Shown piece by piece: positions 37,774-48,052 of a stretch of DNA of 64,000 nucleotides (within the stretch, counting starts at the first letter, position 1; each line of letters starts with the position of its first letter). The notes beneath the pieces are model-generated. The model ran no database searches, was not told the origin of the DNA, and saw nothing but the letters and a program-made list of their open reading frames with translations. The DNA is from Flectobacillus sp. BAB-3569 (GTDB lineage Bacteria > Bacteroidota > Bacteroidia > Cytophagales > Spirosomataceae). The position numbers and the translations under genes were made by a program. The stretch covers positions 149,242 to 213,241 of the forward strand of contig NZ_NJFZ01000007.1 of the NCBI RefSeq assembly GCF_002270355.1. Reading direction: 5' to 3'.

Positions 37774-40700
37774 ATGATAAATTATTTAACCAAGGCAGTT
37801 ACAAAATTCTTTGGTACTAAGTCAGAGCGTGACATCAAAGAATTAATGCCAATTGTAGAAAACGTCAAAGTTGAATTCGCCAAACTTTCTAGCTTGACAG
37901 ACAATCAACTTCGTCAAAAAACAGTTGACCTTAAAGCCCTTATTCAAGAGCGTTTAGCCAAATATGATGCTGAAATTTCTGATTTCAAATTGGAGATTGA
38001 AGGTAATCCTGAAATGTCGGTTGATGTTAAAGAAAATATCTTTAATCAAATCGACAAGTTGGAAGTTGATCGTAACAAATCGTTAGAAGTAGTTTTGATG
38101 GAAATTCTTCCTCAGGCATTTGCGATTGTAAAAGAAACGGCTAGAAGATATACGGAAAACAAAAAACTTGAGGTTACTGCAACTCCTTATGATATTGAGA
38201 TGGCTAGCCGAAAGAAAAACGTTGAGATTGTTGGAGACACCGCCATCTGGCATAACAAATGGATGGCAGCTGGTAACGAAATCGAGTGGAATATGATTCA
38301 CTACGATGTACAGTTGATCGGTGGTATTGTATTGCACCAAGGTAAAATTGCAGAAATGGCAACTGGGGAAGGTAAAACGTTGGTTTCTACCCTACCTTCA
38401 TTCTTGAATGCTTTGGCTGGACGTGGTGTACACCTTGTAACTGTAAACGACTACCTTGCTAAACGTGACTCTGAGTGGAATGCGCCATTGTTTGAATTCC
38501 ATCAAATTACGGTTGACTGTATTGATAAGCACGAACCAAACACAGACGCTCGTCGTAAAGCCTATTTGGCAGATATTACATATGGTACAAACAATGAATT
38601 TGGTTTTGACTATCTACGTGACAACATGGCTCGTAGCCCAGAAGAACAAGTTCAACGCAAGCACCACTATGCCATGGTCGATGAGGTTGACTCCGTTTTG
38701 ATTGATGATGCTCGTACTCCATTGATTATCAGTGGACCAATGGCTCGTGGAGATGAACAAGATTTCGAAATTTTCAATCCGCTAGTAGCTCGTTTGGTAG
38801 ATCAACAAAAACGTATCGTTCAGGAGTTATTGGTAGAATCGAAAAAGTTAATTGCAGCAGGAAAGAAAAAAGAAGGTGGTTTGTCATTATTCCGTGCTTT
38901 CCGTGGTTTGCCAAAGAGCCGTCCATTGATCAAATTCTTGGGAGAGGTTGGTGTGAAGCAAATCATGCAAGAAACAGAATCTATCTACCTTGCCGAAAAC
39001 CAAAAGTTAATGCCTGAAGCAGATGCTCCTTTGATGTTTACCATCGAAGAGAAAAACAATCAGGTTGAATTAACGGAAAAAGGTCTTGAGTTTATGGCAA
39101 GATTGATTGACGATGCCAATTTCTTCGTTATTCCTGATTTGTCTGTTGATTTGAATACCATCGAAAAAGATGCAGAATTAAACGAACACGATCGCTTGGT
39201 TAAGAAAGAGGCTTTGATTCGTGATTATTCAGCCAAAACGCAACGTATTCACACTGTAAACCAATTGCTCAAAGCTTATACTTTATTTGAAAAAGATGCT
39301 GAATATATCATCGATGAAGGTAAAGTAAAAATCGTAGATGAGCAAACAGGTCGTATCATGGACGGTCGTCGTTATTCTGACGGTTTACACCAAGCTATTG
39401 AAGCTAAGGAAAATGTAAACATCGAAGATGCTACGCAAACTTATGCTACTATTACCCTTCAAAACTACTTCCGTATGTATCACAAACTTTGTGGTATGAC
39501 GGGTACTGCCGAAACTGAAGCAGGTGAGTTTTGGACAATCTATAAATTGGACGTTGTAACAATTCCTACGAACAGAAAAATCTCTCGTAATGACCACGAA
39601 GATAAAGTTTACAAAACTGTTCGTGAGAAATACAATGCTGTAGCTCAAGAAATTCAAGAAATGGTAGAAGCTGGTCGCCCTGTACTTGTGGGTACTACTT
39701 CTGTCGAAAACTCTGAGTTATTGAGCCGTATGCTTACAATCCGTAAGATTCAGCACAACGTACTCAACGCGAAACACCACGCACGCGAAGCCGACATTGT
39801 AGCAGAAGCTGGTCAAGCAGGTAAAGTTACAATTGCAACCAACATGGCTGGTCGTGGTACAGACATTAAGTTATCGCCAGAAGCTAAGACTTCTGGAGGT
39901 TTGGCTATCATTGGTACAGAACGCCACGAGTCTCGCCGTGTCGACCGTCAGTTGAGAGGTCGTGCGGGTCGTCAGGGTGACGTAGGTTCATCTCAATTCT
40001 TCTTATCGTTGGACGATGACTTGATGCGTAAATTCGGTTCAGACCGTATCGCGAAAGTTATGGACCGTATGGGTATGGAAGAAGGGGAAGTAATCCAACA
40101 CTCTATGATTACTTCGTCGGTAGAACGCGCTCAGAAAAAAGTAGAAGAAAATAACTTTGGTATCCGTAAGCGTTTGTTGGAATATGATGATGTAATGAAC
40201 TACCAACGTAATGCCATCTACAAACGTCGTCAGAATGCTTTGTTTGGAGAACGTTTATCATTGGATATTGCCAATACAACATTTGATGTTTGTTCGGATA
40301 TCATCCAAAACAATGTTTCTTATGATGAAGTAGAGCTTCGTGTTATTGATATCTTAGGCATGGTGCCTCCATTTGACCGTGAGGAATTTGCCAAATTAAA
40401 TACGCAACAACGTACAAATCGCTTGTACGATGCTGCTGAGAAACACTATACCGCTAAGAATAAGGCTTTGGCAGAAAAAGTAATTGACTTTGCACAAGAA
40501 GCTTTATCTCAAGGTTATCAAGGTATCCAAGTACCTATTACTAATGGCGTATTAGTAACAGGCGTATTTGCAGATGCCAACGAAACGCTTGCAACAAATG
40601 GTAAAAAGGTAATTTCTGAAATGGAGAAATTCATTGCATTGAGCCTTATTGACCAGGAGTGGAAAGAGCACCTTCGTGATATGGATGACTTGAAACAATC

Positions 40701-41148
40701 GGTACAGAATGCAGTATTTGAACAAAAAGATCCATTGTTGATTTACAAATTCGAAGCTGTTAAATTGTTTGAACGTTTCTTGAGTCGTATCAACGTAGAT
40801 ACTGTTAGCTTCTTGATGAAGGCAGATATGCCTGATTTTCAGCAAGCAGTAGAACAACCAGTTGTACAACAAGTACCTGCACCACAACCAAAACTACAAA
40901 CCCAAAAAGATGAAGCTATTTCATCTTTGGTAGGTGGTTTGGCTGGTACACTAGATTCAGGTCTTGATTATATCGACCCAAGCGCAGGTCAGCATACTGA
41001 GAAAGTTGCTCCAAGACAAGCCATCAAAATTGCAGATCGTAACCAAAGAGTAACTGTTCAGTATCAAGATGGTTCAATCAAGGAAAACGTAAAATACAAA
41101 ACTGTTGAGCAAGATGTAGAGAAAGGCATAGCAGTAGTGATTGCATAA
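37774..41148 (+). CDS. secA: preprotein translocase ATPase SecA
   Basis: 1124 residues; Bacteroidota SecA proteins are longer than the roughly 900-residue E. coli protein because of insertions in the N-terminal half. Walker A MATGEGKT at 196-202 region, DEVD box at 303-306 (MVDEVDSVLIDDARTPL), LRDNMA, helicase motifs GTTSVENSE, ATNMAGRGTDIKL and GRAGRQGDVGSSQF. The last about 100 residues are a variable linker and lack the cysteine/histidine zinc motif for SecB, ending in GIAVVIA. It drives Sec-dependent export of the many signal-peptide proteins seen here. Own promoter word and a strong terminator; monocistronic. Confidence 0.98.
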   Translation: MINYLTKAVTKFFGTKSERDIKELMPIVENVKVEFAKLSSLTDNQLRQKTVDLKALIQERLAKYDAEISDFKLEIEGNPEMSVDVKENIFNQIDKLEVDRNKSLEVVLMEILPQAFAIVKETARRYTENKKLEVTATPYDIEMASRKKNVEIVGDTAIWHNKWMAAGNEIEWNMIHYDVQLIGGIVLHQGKIAEMATGEGKTLVSTLPSFLNALAGRGVHLVTVNDYLAKRDSEWNAPLFEFHQITVDCIDKHEPNTDARRKAYLADITYGTNNEFGFDYLRDNMARSPEEQVQRKHHYAMVDEVDSVLIDDARTPLIISGPMARGDEQDFEIFNPLVARLVDQQKRIVQELLVESKKLIAAGKKKEGGLSLFRAFRGLPKSRPLIKFLGEVGVKQIMQETESIYLAENQKLMPEADAPLMFTIEEKNNQVELTEKGLEFMARLIDDANFFVIPDLSVDLNTIEKDAELNEHDRLVKKEALIRDYSAKTQRIHTVNQLLKAYTLFEKDAEYIIDEGKVKIVDEQTGRIMDGRRYSDGLHQAIEAKENVNIEDATQTYATITLQNYFRMYHKLCGMTGTAETEAGEFWTIYKLDVVTIPTNRKISRNDHEDKVYKTVREKYNAVAQEIQEMVEAGRPVLVGTTSVENSELLSRMLTIRKIQHNVLNAKHHAREADIVAEAGQAGKVTIATNMAGRGTDIKLSPEAKTSGGLAIIGTERHESRRVDRQLRGRAGRQGDVGSSQFFLSLDDDLMRKFGSDRIAKVMDRMGMEEGEVIQHSMITSSVERAQKKVEENNFGIRKRLLEYDDVMNYQRNAIYKRRQNALFGERLSLDIANTTFDVCSDIIQNNVSYDEVELRVIDILGMVPPFDREEFAKLNTQQRTNRLYDAAEKHYTAKNKALAEKVIDFAQEALSQGYQGIQVPITNGVLVTGVFADANETLATNGKKVISEMEKFIALSLIDQEWKEHLRDMDDLKQSVQNAVFEQKDPLLIYKFEAVKLFERFLSRINVDTVSFLMKADMPDFQQAVEQPVVQQVPAPQPKLQTQKDEAISSLVGGLAGTLDSGLDYIDPSAGQHTEKVAPRQAIKIADRNQRVTVQYQDGSIKENVKYKTVEQDVEKGIAVVIA

Positions 41149-41156
41149 CAAAAACA

Positions 41157-41187
41157 AAAAACGCCCGCAAAACGGGCGTTTTTTTGT
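41157..41187 (+). terminator. secA terminator
   Basis: AAAAACGCCCG-caaaa-CGGGCGTTTTT followed by more T, 8 bp after the secA stop. Textbook intrinsic terminator. Confidence 0.92.
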
Positions 41188-41547
41188 AAATTAACCATTT
41201 TTATATTAAGTTTTATATCTAAAATTCCCATCATCGGGATTTTGAAGTCACAAATATTTTACAAAGGTATATTTTTTCTCTAAACGATTCAATCATAATA
41301 TAGCTTTTCGAATGATATTACTCTTTTATCCACACAATAAGGCCTTTCCATAATTTATAACACTACTTCTCCAAAGTATTAAATTAATTTTATTATTTTT
41401 GAAGTCTATTATACATATAAGCATATATCTCTTCCAATCAATTACATTAATCATTACATAGCTAAGGCTTTATTTTTATAATAGAGTGAAAAGCCAGCTA
41501 ATATACTTTATACAACCACAGGGCTTTTTAAACCTTCGATAATACTA
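41188..41547. other. AT-rich gap between secA and the sugar cluster
   Basis: About 360 bp with no coding frame. The only item of note is TATTTTTG at 41394-41401, a perfect TAnnTTTG -7 word 147 bp before the cupin gene, without a clear -33 partner. No RNA gene seen. Confidence 0.5.
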
Positions 41548-41934
41548 GTGAGTCAATTGTTGTTATTGGATACTTTCAGTTCGGATGCGGGCGATTTAAC
41601 AGTATTTGAAAAAATACTCCCCGGGCATATAAGACGTGTGTTTTATATTCAGGGAAAAGAGGATTCGGTTCGAGGTGGGCATCGTCACAAAGAAACCTGG
41701 CAGGCCTTAGTATGTATTTCTGGAAGTTGTCGTGTTCTCAATGATAATGGCTTCAAACAGGAAGAATTCATACTAGATACGCCTCAAAAATGTTTAGTCT
41801 TAGCACCAGAGGATTGGCACGTAATGGACCAATTTTCTAGTGATGCTATTCTATTGGTTTTGGCCAATCAGTTTTATGACAAAGAAGACTACATTTACGA
41901 ACCCTACCCTCAATCGACCATTACAACCGTATGA
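41548..41934 (+). CDS. cupin sugar 3,4-ketoisomerase (FdtA/QdtA-like)
   Basis: 128 residues, GTG start ([21 protein letters not shown] fits homologues). A single cupin barrel: [26 protein letters not shown] with the catalytic histidine region, and [21 protein letters not shown] near the end. FdtA/QdtA-type enzymes turn dTDP-4-keto-6-deoxyglucose into the 3-keto isomer before amination. The aminotransferase gene starts in the stop codon of this one (ATGA), so they are translated together. dTDP-glucose synthesis genes are not in the window. WxcM-like cupins without isomerase activity are the main alternative. Confidence 0.8.
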   Translation: MSQLLLLDTFSSDAGDLTVFEKILPGHIRRVFYIQGKEDSVRGGHRHKETWQALVCISGSCRVLNDNGFKQEEFILDTPQKCLVLAPEDWHVMDQFSSDAILLVLANQFYDKEDYIYEPYPQSTITTV

Positions 41935-43025
41935 TTATCCCCTTTTTAAGCCTTCAAAATACCAATAAGCCTTATCATGATGATTTAAAAAGGATTTTCT
42001 CGGAAAAACTTGAAAAAGGTTGGTTTATCTTAGGTCAAGAATTAGTTGAGTTTGAAAATCGTTTTGCTTCTTATTGTGAAACCAATTTCTGCCTAGGTGT
42101 AGCCAATGGATTAGATGCTCTCACGATTATCCTCAAGGCCTGTAAATATCCTCCTCAGGCTGAAGTTATTGTACCAGCTAATACTTACATCGCAACTATT
42201 TTAGCTATCATCAATGCTGGACTAAAACCCATATTAGTCGAACCTTCACTAGATACCTATCTGATTGATCCTAATCAAATAGAACAAGTAATCACAACAC
42301 ATACAAAAGCAATCATGCTTACACACTTGTATGGCAAATGTTGTGAGATGACTGCTATTCATGCTATTGCCGAAAAACATCAACTTCAAATCTTTGAAGA
42401 TGCAGCGCAAGCTCATGGAGCTACCTATTTAGGCGTAAAAGCTGGTAACTTAGGAGATGCAGCTGGCTTTAGTTTTTATCCTTCTAAAAATCTCGGAGCA
42501 TTAGGTGATGGTGGTGCTATTACTTGCAATAGTGAGTCACTTGCCAACGAATATCGACAACTTCGAAATTATGGTTCATCTCAAAAGTATGTCTTCGATG
42601 AAGTCGGACTCAATAGTCGTTTAGATGAAATACAAGCTGCTTTTTTATCTCTAAAACTAGAATATTTGGATGTAGAAAATCAGTATCGTCAAAAAATTGC
42701 CCGAAATTACCTAGAGCAAATTCAAAATTCTTCCATCATTCTTCCTCCATCCAATACAATCGATGAAGATGCGTGGCATTTATTTGTGATTAGAACCCCT
42801 CATAGAGATAAATTACGTTCCTATTTAGCAGAGAATGGTATCGGAACAGACATTCATTATCCCATTCCTCCACACAAACAAAAAGCGCTTTCGGAATTCA
42901 ATCATTTAAGTTTTCCGATTACAGAAAAGATTCATCAAGAAGTACTCAGTATTCCATTAAACCCTACTTTGCAGGAATTAGAAGTTGAGTATATTATCGA
43001 AAAAATCAATTATTTTAACGGTTAG
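41931..43025 (+). CDS. DegT/DnrJ/EryC1/StrS sugar aminotransferase (FdtB/QdtB-like)
   Basis: 364 residues, fold-type I PLP enzyme. Asp157 in FEDAAQAHG binds the PLP ring nitrogen and Lys186 in [14 protein letters not shown] forms the Schiff base; [13 protein letters not shown] is the N-terminal cofactor region. Together with the overlapping cupin gene it would make dTDP-3-amino-3,6-dideoxyhexose for a surface polysaccharide. No acetyltransferase (FdtC/QdtC) follows; instead a glycosyltransferase starts 53 bp later. Family is certain, the exact sugar is inferred. Confidence 0.9.
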   Translation: MIIPFLSLQNTNKPYHDDLKRIFSEKLEKGWFILGQELVEFENRFASYCETNFCLGVANGLDALTIILKACKYPPQAEVIVPANTYIATILAIINAGLKPILVEPSLDTYLIDPNQIEQVITTHTKAIMLTHLYGKCCEMTAIHAIAEKHQLQIFEDAAQAHGATYLGVKAGNLGDAAGFSFYPSKNLGALGDGGAITCNSESLANEYRQLRNYGSSQKYVFDEVGLNSRLDEIQAAFLSLKLEYLDVENQYRQKIARNYLEQIQNSSIILPPSNTIDEDAWHLFVIRTPHRDKLRSYLAENGIGTDIHYPIPPHKQKALSEFNHLSFPITEKIHQEVLSIPLNPTLQELEVEYIIEKINYFNG

Positions 43026-43077
43026 AGATTCTTCTTAGGAAATCTTTTTCAAAAGTTAACATCCTTTCATTTGAGAT

Positions 43078-43983
43078 ATGCTATTATCAGTTGTAATTCC
43101 TGTCTATAAAGGAGCACAATCTATTGGTTCGTTGGTGAGTAAATTACATGAAACCTTACAAGGTATTTCTTTCGAAATTGTTCTTGTAAACGATGGAAGT
43201 CCTGACAATTCCGAGGAAGTTTGTACCGCGTTGGCACTCCGATATCCACGAGTAAGCTTTATCTCTTTACGTAGAAATTTTGGAGAATTCAATGCTGTAA
43301 TCTGCGGCCTTAATCATACGAAAGGACATTTTACGGTAATCATCGATGATGATTTTCAGAATCCTCCCAGTGAAATACTAAAGCTTTTGAACAAAGCTCA
43401 ATCTGATAATTTAGATGTAGTTTATAGTTATTACGAAGACAAAAAACATCATTATGTTCGCAATGTTGGAAGCTGGCTCGTTAATCAAATGACAACATAC
43501 CTTTTCGGCAAACCCAAAGATTTGTACTTGTCTAGTTTTAAACTCATCAAAAAGGAAGTTGTAACCGAAATTTGTAAATACACTGGCCCTTACCCTTACA
43601 TCGATGCCTTAATTTTTCGAGTAACCAAAAACGTTGGTCGTGTTTTGGTCGAACACCACGCACGCACCGAAGGCCAATCCAGCTATACTGTTCAAAAATT
43701 GATTGCTTTGTTCCTTTCCATTCTTTTTGGATATTCACTTTTACCTGTTAGAATCATCCTTAGTACTGGACTTATTTTATTGGGTACTAGCTTCGTATTT
43801 CTTTTAATACAACTTCTTGGTTTTGTAGACTTTAGTGCTACTTTTCATGCCATTTGTATCTTAGGAAGTATTCAGGTAATTGGACTAGGAATCATTGGAG
43901 AATACGTTGCCAAAGACTTTTTGACCCAAAATAATCATCCACAATTTGTCATCAAATCAAAACATATCAACCATGCTGAATAG
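43078..43983 (+). CDS. family 2 glycosyltransferase with C-terminal membrane helices (GtrB/DPM1-like)
   Basis: 301 residues. GT-A fold in about 1-220: LLSVVIPVYKGAQSIGSLV, EIVLVNDGSPDNSEE, and the metal site VIIDDDFQNPPSE. Two hydrophobic helices at about 225-250 and 258-280 fit the polyprenyl-phosphate sugar synthase group, which puts a sugar on undecaprenyl phosphate for use on the outer face of the membrane. The last 11 bp overlap the methyltransferase gene. With the cupin and aminotransferase it forms a surface-glycan operon; the sugar carried is unknown. Confidence 0.85.
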   Translation: MLLSVVIPVYKGAQSIGSLVSKLHETLQGISFEIVLVNDGSPDNSEEVCTALALRYPRVSFISLRRNFGEFNAVICGLNHTKGHFTVIIDDDFQNPPSEILKLLNKAQSDNLDVVYSYYEDKKHHYVRNVGSWLVNQMTTYLFGKPKDLYLSSFKLIKKEVVTEICKYTGPYPYIDALIFRVTKNVGRVLVEHHARTEGQSSYTVQKLIALFLSILFGYSLLPVRIILSTGLILLGTSFVFLLIQLLGFVDFSATFHAICILGSIQVIGLGIIGEYVAKDFLTQNNHPQFVIKSKHINHAE

Positions 43984-44734
43984 TAGCCACGAAGAATACA
44001 AAATGATGTTTGAGGTAGAAGAAAAACTATGGTGGTATCAAACGCTACATCAAAGGGTTTTGGAAGGTATTGTTGAAAATTTTGGGCAAAATAAAGAAAT
44101 TCAAATATTGGATGTTGGTGCTGGTACAGGAGGTTTATTAACTTTTCTTCAACGACTAGGATATACTAACATTCAAGGTATAGATTATTCTGAATCGTCG
44201 CTGAGTTTTTGTCAACAGCGTGGATTAAAAGTTCAGAAGATGAATGCAGCCGAAATAGGCAATCATTTTCCCAATGAATCTTTCGATGTAATCATTTGTA
44301 ATGATGTTGTATATTGTCTTGAATCAGAGGCTATTAAAAGCACTCTAGCTGGTATTGCAAAGTTACTTCGTCCTAAAGGTGTTTTTTTAACCAATAACAA
44401 TGCCTTTAATATGTTTTTTGGCACTCATGATATTGCAGTAGGTGGCAAACACCGTTTTACCAAATCGACTTATGCGCAGTATTTGCCAACTACGTTGACT
44501 ATAGAAAAGCATACTTATTGGCCTTTTTTCTTATCTCCACTTATTTTGGCGGTACGTCAGTTACAACAACTACAACTTAAATTAAATTTGATTGATAGAA
44601 CACAAATTGTTTCGGATGTATCTCTTCCCAATGCAGGCATCAATCAATTTTTTTATCAGTGTTCGAGGATAGAGCGAAAGCTATTTAGTTCAACGCCATT
44701 TGGTAGCTCCGTTTTCCTGACTATCAAGAAGTAA
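43973..44734 (+). CDS. SAM-dependent class I methyltransferase
   Basis: The frame is open from 43946, but the ATG at 43973 (MLNSSHEEYKMMFEVEEKLWWY) is the likely start, overlapping the glycosyltransferase by 11 bp; 253 residues. SAM motif I ILDVGAGTGGLLTFLQ at about 42-57, motif GIDYSESSLSFCQ, then DVIICNDVVYCL. The start EEKLWWYQTLHQRVLEG is typical for methyltransferases within glycosyltransferase clusters. Target probably a glycan or its lipid carrier; inference from the operon. Ends tail to tail with the next gene, 8 bp apart. Confidence 0.82.
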   Translation: MLNSSHEEYKMMFEVEEKLWWYQTLHQRVLEGIVENFGQNKEIQILDVGAGTGGLLTFLQRLGYTNIQGIDYSESSLSFCQQRGLKVQKMNAAEIGNHFPNESFDVIICNDVVYCLESEAIKSTLAGIAKLLRPKGVFLTNNNAFNMFFGTHDIAVGGKHRFTKSTYAQYLPTTLTIEKHTYWPFFLSPLILAVRQLQQLQLKLNLIDRTQIVSDVSLPNAGINQFFYQCSRIERKLFSSTPFGSSVFLTIKK

Positions 44735-44742
44735 CTATTTTT

Positions 44743-46201
44743 TCAAAAGGTATTTATCAAAAATCCGCCTTTTTTTAGACAATACTCTTTAATTGCCGTA
44801 GAGTCACCATAAGCATTTTCTTGAAAGGAAAGCATTGAGTTATAGTGTCCAATAAAAGGTTTTTCAATCGTAGTTTGCGGAGTATTCGATGACATTCCTT
44901 GTACTACAAAACTTCTGACAGACTGTAATCCACCTAACAACAAATAACATGACAGTATATACGCTCCGACACGGCGTTTTTTCCACCCCTTCATCACCCA
45001 AATGCATATACCTGTGGACATAATGGTGTAGGCAGGAATTACTCCTCTTACATTGAGGTCATTATACAGCCCAATCCTATAAATCCCCAAGATTATAATA
45101 AAGCACATACTTCCATAAATCAATGGACTCCACTCAAATAACTCTGTTCGGATAAAACAATACCAAATACCAACGTTTGCCAGCACATATATGGCGTAAT
45201 ATACGATCCACAAAGAAGTTCCAGTCTGCCAAATAAATCCAGTATTGCCACTATTGACCCCCTCGGTGCTGATAAAGTAAATCATAAGAGGTAGGAAAGC
45301 CATCACTAAGCTCGTCATCCCCAATAATTCAGGAAGTTTTTCTTGCTGGAAAAGTGTTGGAAAGTCTTTTAAGAATAATATCAATACAAAAGGGAATAGA
45401 CCAATACTCGCTAAAGGACTCCAATACATAGTTGACAGTAGCATTAACAAAAGTTCTAGTCGATTAACTTTTTTGCTTACAAATGCCTCCAGAACGAAAC
45501 AAGCTCCTAATACTGCTGGCAAAGTATGTTGAGGAGCCCAAGCCCAATTATCTTCAAATTTGGACAGTACAAGATAAAAGTCATTGATAAGAATAAAATA
45601 ATGTGGAAAAACCTCTCGATGCCAGCCAATCAAATCAATCAGCGCATATATAATCCAAGCGTTAGGAAATATAATAACCAGTATAACCAATAAGCCTCCA
45701 TTTTTTTCACGAAGGTGCTGATCCACAATAACACAAAAAATAAACCTATGACACTCCATCCTAACGCAAAATAACGAGCACTCTCCAAAGAAAACCATTT
45801 TGCGAGTTGCGCCACAGGCAGATAATATCCTAGGTAATAGCACATGTGTACTTTGTAGTGAGTATAGTACAAAGGCCAGTCATGCTGAATCAAGTCATGA
45901 TACTTGAAATTATTCGCAATAAAGTCTGATTCTTGTCTTTTAAATTCACCTATTCCCAAAAGTACATTCACGCCTATTGCCAAGGCTAGCATTCCAAAAA
46001 TATGTACCCAACCACGATATTGAGAAGACACTTCCCGAACGCTGTTAGCCGCATCTTTTTTGCATACCAAAAGAAGTACGCAATTATCAAGATACTGGCA
46101 CTCAGCCCCACAGCAAGGTTGACCCACGTTAGTAAAAACAAGATAGATGGAATAAGAAGATAAATAAGAGAAGCGTACTTTAAGGTTCGAATCAAGTTCA
46201 T
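44743..46201 (-). pseudogene. polytopic membrane protein of unknown function, two frameshifts
   Basis: Three frames on the minus strand join into one about 486-residue protein with roughly ten membrane helices if one base is restored in A5 at 45996-46000 (gives VVGYIFFGMLALAIG) and one in T7 at 45701-45707 (gives STFVKKNGGLLVILV). The start is MNLIRTLKYASLIYLL at 46201. The loop sequences (HDLIQHDWPLYYTHY, GWHREVFPHYF) recall polytopic glycosyltransferase-like proteins, but I cannot name a family. It faces the glycan genes tail to tail and follows the proB terminator. Two breaks in one gene could mean decay; both being homopolymer losses points as much to sequence error. Confidence 0.7.
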
Positions 46202-46223
46202 AATCAGGTAAATGAGGCAAATA

Positions 46224-46244
46224 AAAGGGCCTTTTCGGCCCTTT
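46224..46244 (-). terminator. terminator between proB and the membrane protein gene
   Basis: AAAGGGCC-ttttc-GGCCCTTT; on the minus strand it comes directly after the proB stop and is followed by TTATTT. Confidence 0.8.
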
Positions 46245-46249
46245 CAACT

Positions 46250-47284
46250 TTATAATAATACTATTTCGTCGGCGTTGGCTACCTCAAAATTTTGGGTTTT
46301 GAGATTTTGCGCTATCACTACAGAAGATTCTCTGGCTCTTGCTATTGCTATCACGTGAGTTGATTGATCTAGAATTTCAAAAACCTCTCCTCTTTCAAAT
46401 TCTCCATCAACTGCGGTAATCCCAACCGCCAGTAAACTTTTTCGTTTGTTGAGCGCCTCCACTGCGCCAGCGTCTACCACAACATTACCAGCAATAATAC
46501 TTCCGCTACCGAGCCATTTCTGACGAGCAGTTAAGCTGGCTTCCTGAGGCGCAAATACTGTTCCTATATTTTCGGCAACTGCCTCGATAATGCCATCAGG
46601 CTTGTTCATACCAAAAATTACCACTTTAATTCCCATTCGGGTAGCCAAGCGTGTATAATTCAGTTTGGAAACCATGCCGCCCAATCCTAAAGCTGATTTA
46701 TCGGTATCTACAAACCCTAAGATTTTCTCATCAATTTGTTCTACAAAAGGAATAATCTGTTTTTGGTCATCGAGCAAGCCTCCTACAGATGTACAAAGCA
46801 ACAAGGCTGATGCTCCAAATCCCGTAGCAATTAGTGTAGCCAATTCATCATTATCCGAAAACTTCAACTCTAAATTACTTACTACGTCATTTTCATTGGC
46901 AATCGGAATAATGCCGTTATCCCACAACTCTTGGTAGGTTTCTTTCAGTTGCAAAAACTGATTGCGATTAGCAAAGTGTTGTCGCTCGCAAAGGCTTTGA
47001 GCAATTGCAATGTCATATTGAGAAAAATAATTGGTGTATTTGGCCAACAATAAAGGGTTACCGATCGCTGCCGCAGCTTTACGCTCGGTGATTGTTCCTT
47101 TGTATTCTTTGATAAAGCCTTTTCCCGCTCCTACTGCACCCGACGATACCAATACGATATGATAATCCTGATGAAGAATTGCTACTTGTCGAGCAATTTC
47201 TTGCAAAACAGCCTCGTTCAATTCTCCACTTTTATGCGTAATGGAGGCCGTTCCAAATTTGATAACTAAAACTGGTTTTGACAT
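46250..47284 (-). CDS. proB: glutamate 5-kinase
   Basis: 344 residues: amino-acid kinase domain (about 1-245) and C-terminal PUA domain (about 260-335). Motifs VIKFGTASIT at the start (nucleotide binding), VLVSSGAVGAGKG, PIANENDVV and FSDNDELATLIA; the PUA part has GSIIAGNVVVDAGAVEAL. It phosphorylates glutamate to glutamyl 5-phosphate, the first step of proline synthesis. proA is not next to it in the window. It lies 1.4 kb from the arginine operon, on the other strand, with the related substrate glutamate. Confidence 0.95.
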   Translation of the reverse strand: MSKPVLVIKFGTASITHKSGELNEAVLQEIARQVAILHQDYHIVLVSSGAVGAGKGFIKEYKGTITERKAAAAIGNPLLLAKYTNYFSQYDIAIAQSLCERQHFANRNQFLQLKETYQELWDNGIIPIANENDVVSNLELKFSDNDELATLIATGFGASALLLCTSVGGLLDDQKQIIPFVEQIDEKILGFVDTDKSALGLGGMVSKLNYTRLATRMGIKVVIFGMNKPDGIIEAVAENIGTVFAPQEASLTARQKWLGSGSIIAGNVVVDAGAVEALNKRKSLLAVGITAVDGEFERGEVFEILDQSTHVIAIARARESSVVIAQNLKTQNFEVANADEIVLL

Positions 47285-47416
47285 TTTATATAAATTCTAT
47301 CATACTGGGGTTAACAGAACAATGTGTTCTTACAATAACTGTTGAAAGTTATACCACAAAGATAGAGGAATGAAAAAACAAAAGAATGATAAGCATTGAT
47401 TTTCATATCAATCAAC

Positions 47417-48052
47417 TCATAATCCTTCTTCTTGATTTGGATCAAAATAAATACTAGGAGTATCAGGAACAAAACTTCTAGGTTGCTGAATTGCTTTACG
47501 TAATAAGATTAAATAATCTTCACGAGGAATTTCGATAGCACCATATCTTTTCACATTGTCATTAATAAACTGTGTATCGAGTAACTCATATTGCTGTTTT
47601 CGCAGATTTTCGATTAAATAATGAAAAGCCACTTTCGAAGAATTAGGTTCTAAATAAAACATAGATTCGCCAAAATATACCCCTCCTATTGCCACACCGT
47701 AGAGTCCTCCCACAAGTCTGTCACCTACATAAGCCTCTACAGAATGAGCCATGCCCATTTGATGCAAATCACAATAGGCTTGTATTATTTCCTCCGAAAT
47801 CCATGTTTCAGGCTCGCCATTTCGGGGCAATGCACAATGTCGCATCACCGCTTCAAAATCTCGGTTGATATGAATATCAAACAAATTTTTATTCAATATT
47901 GGTCGTAAAGACTTTGCGGGTTTATAGGTGTCGATAGGAATAATGGCACGTGGGTCTGGCGAATACCAATACAAAGAGCCATCGGTATCGGCCATTGGGA
48001 ATATACCATTCATGTATCCATACATCAAATCTTCCGCTGTTAATTCATCCAT
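47417..48052 (-). CDS. aat: leucyl/phenylalanyl-tRNA-protein transferase
   Basis: 211 residues, usual length. Family motifs: YGYMNGIFPMADTDGSLYWYSPDPRAIIP at the N-terminus and GLYGVAIGGVYFGESMF in the middle, the latter belonging to the GNAT-like catalytic part. The enzyme moves Leu or Phe from tRNA to proteins with N-terminal Arg or Lys and marks them for ClpAP/ClpS. It is read leftwards towards proB, 130 bp apart, and away from the arginine operon. Confidence 0.93.
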   Translation of the reverse strand: MDELTAEDLMYGYMNGIFPMADTDGSLYWYSPDPRAIIPIDTYKPAKSLRPILNKNLFDIHINRDFEAVMRHCALPRNGEPETWISEEIIQAYCDLHQMGMAHSVEAYVGDRLVGGLYGVAIGGVYFGESMFYLEPNSSKVAFHYLIENLRKQQYELLDTQFINDNVKRYGAIEIPREDYLILLRKAIQQPRSFVPDTPSIYFDPNQEEGL

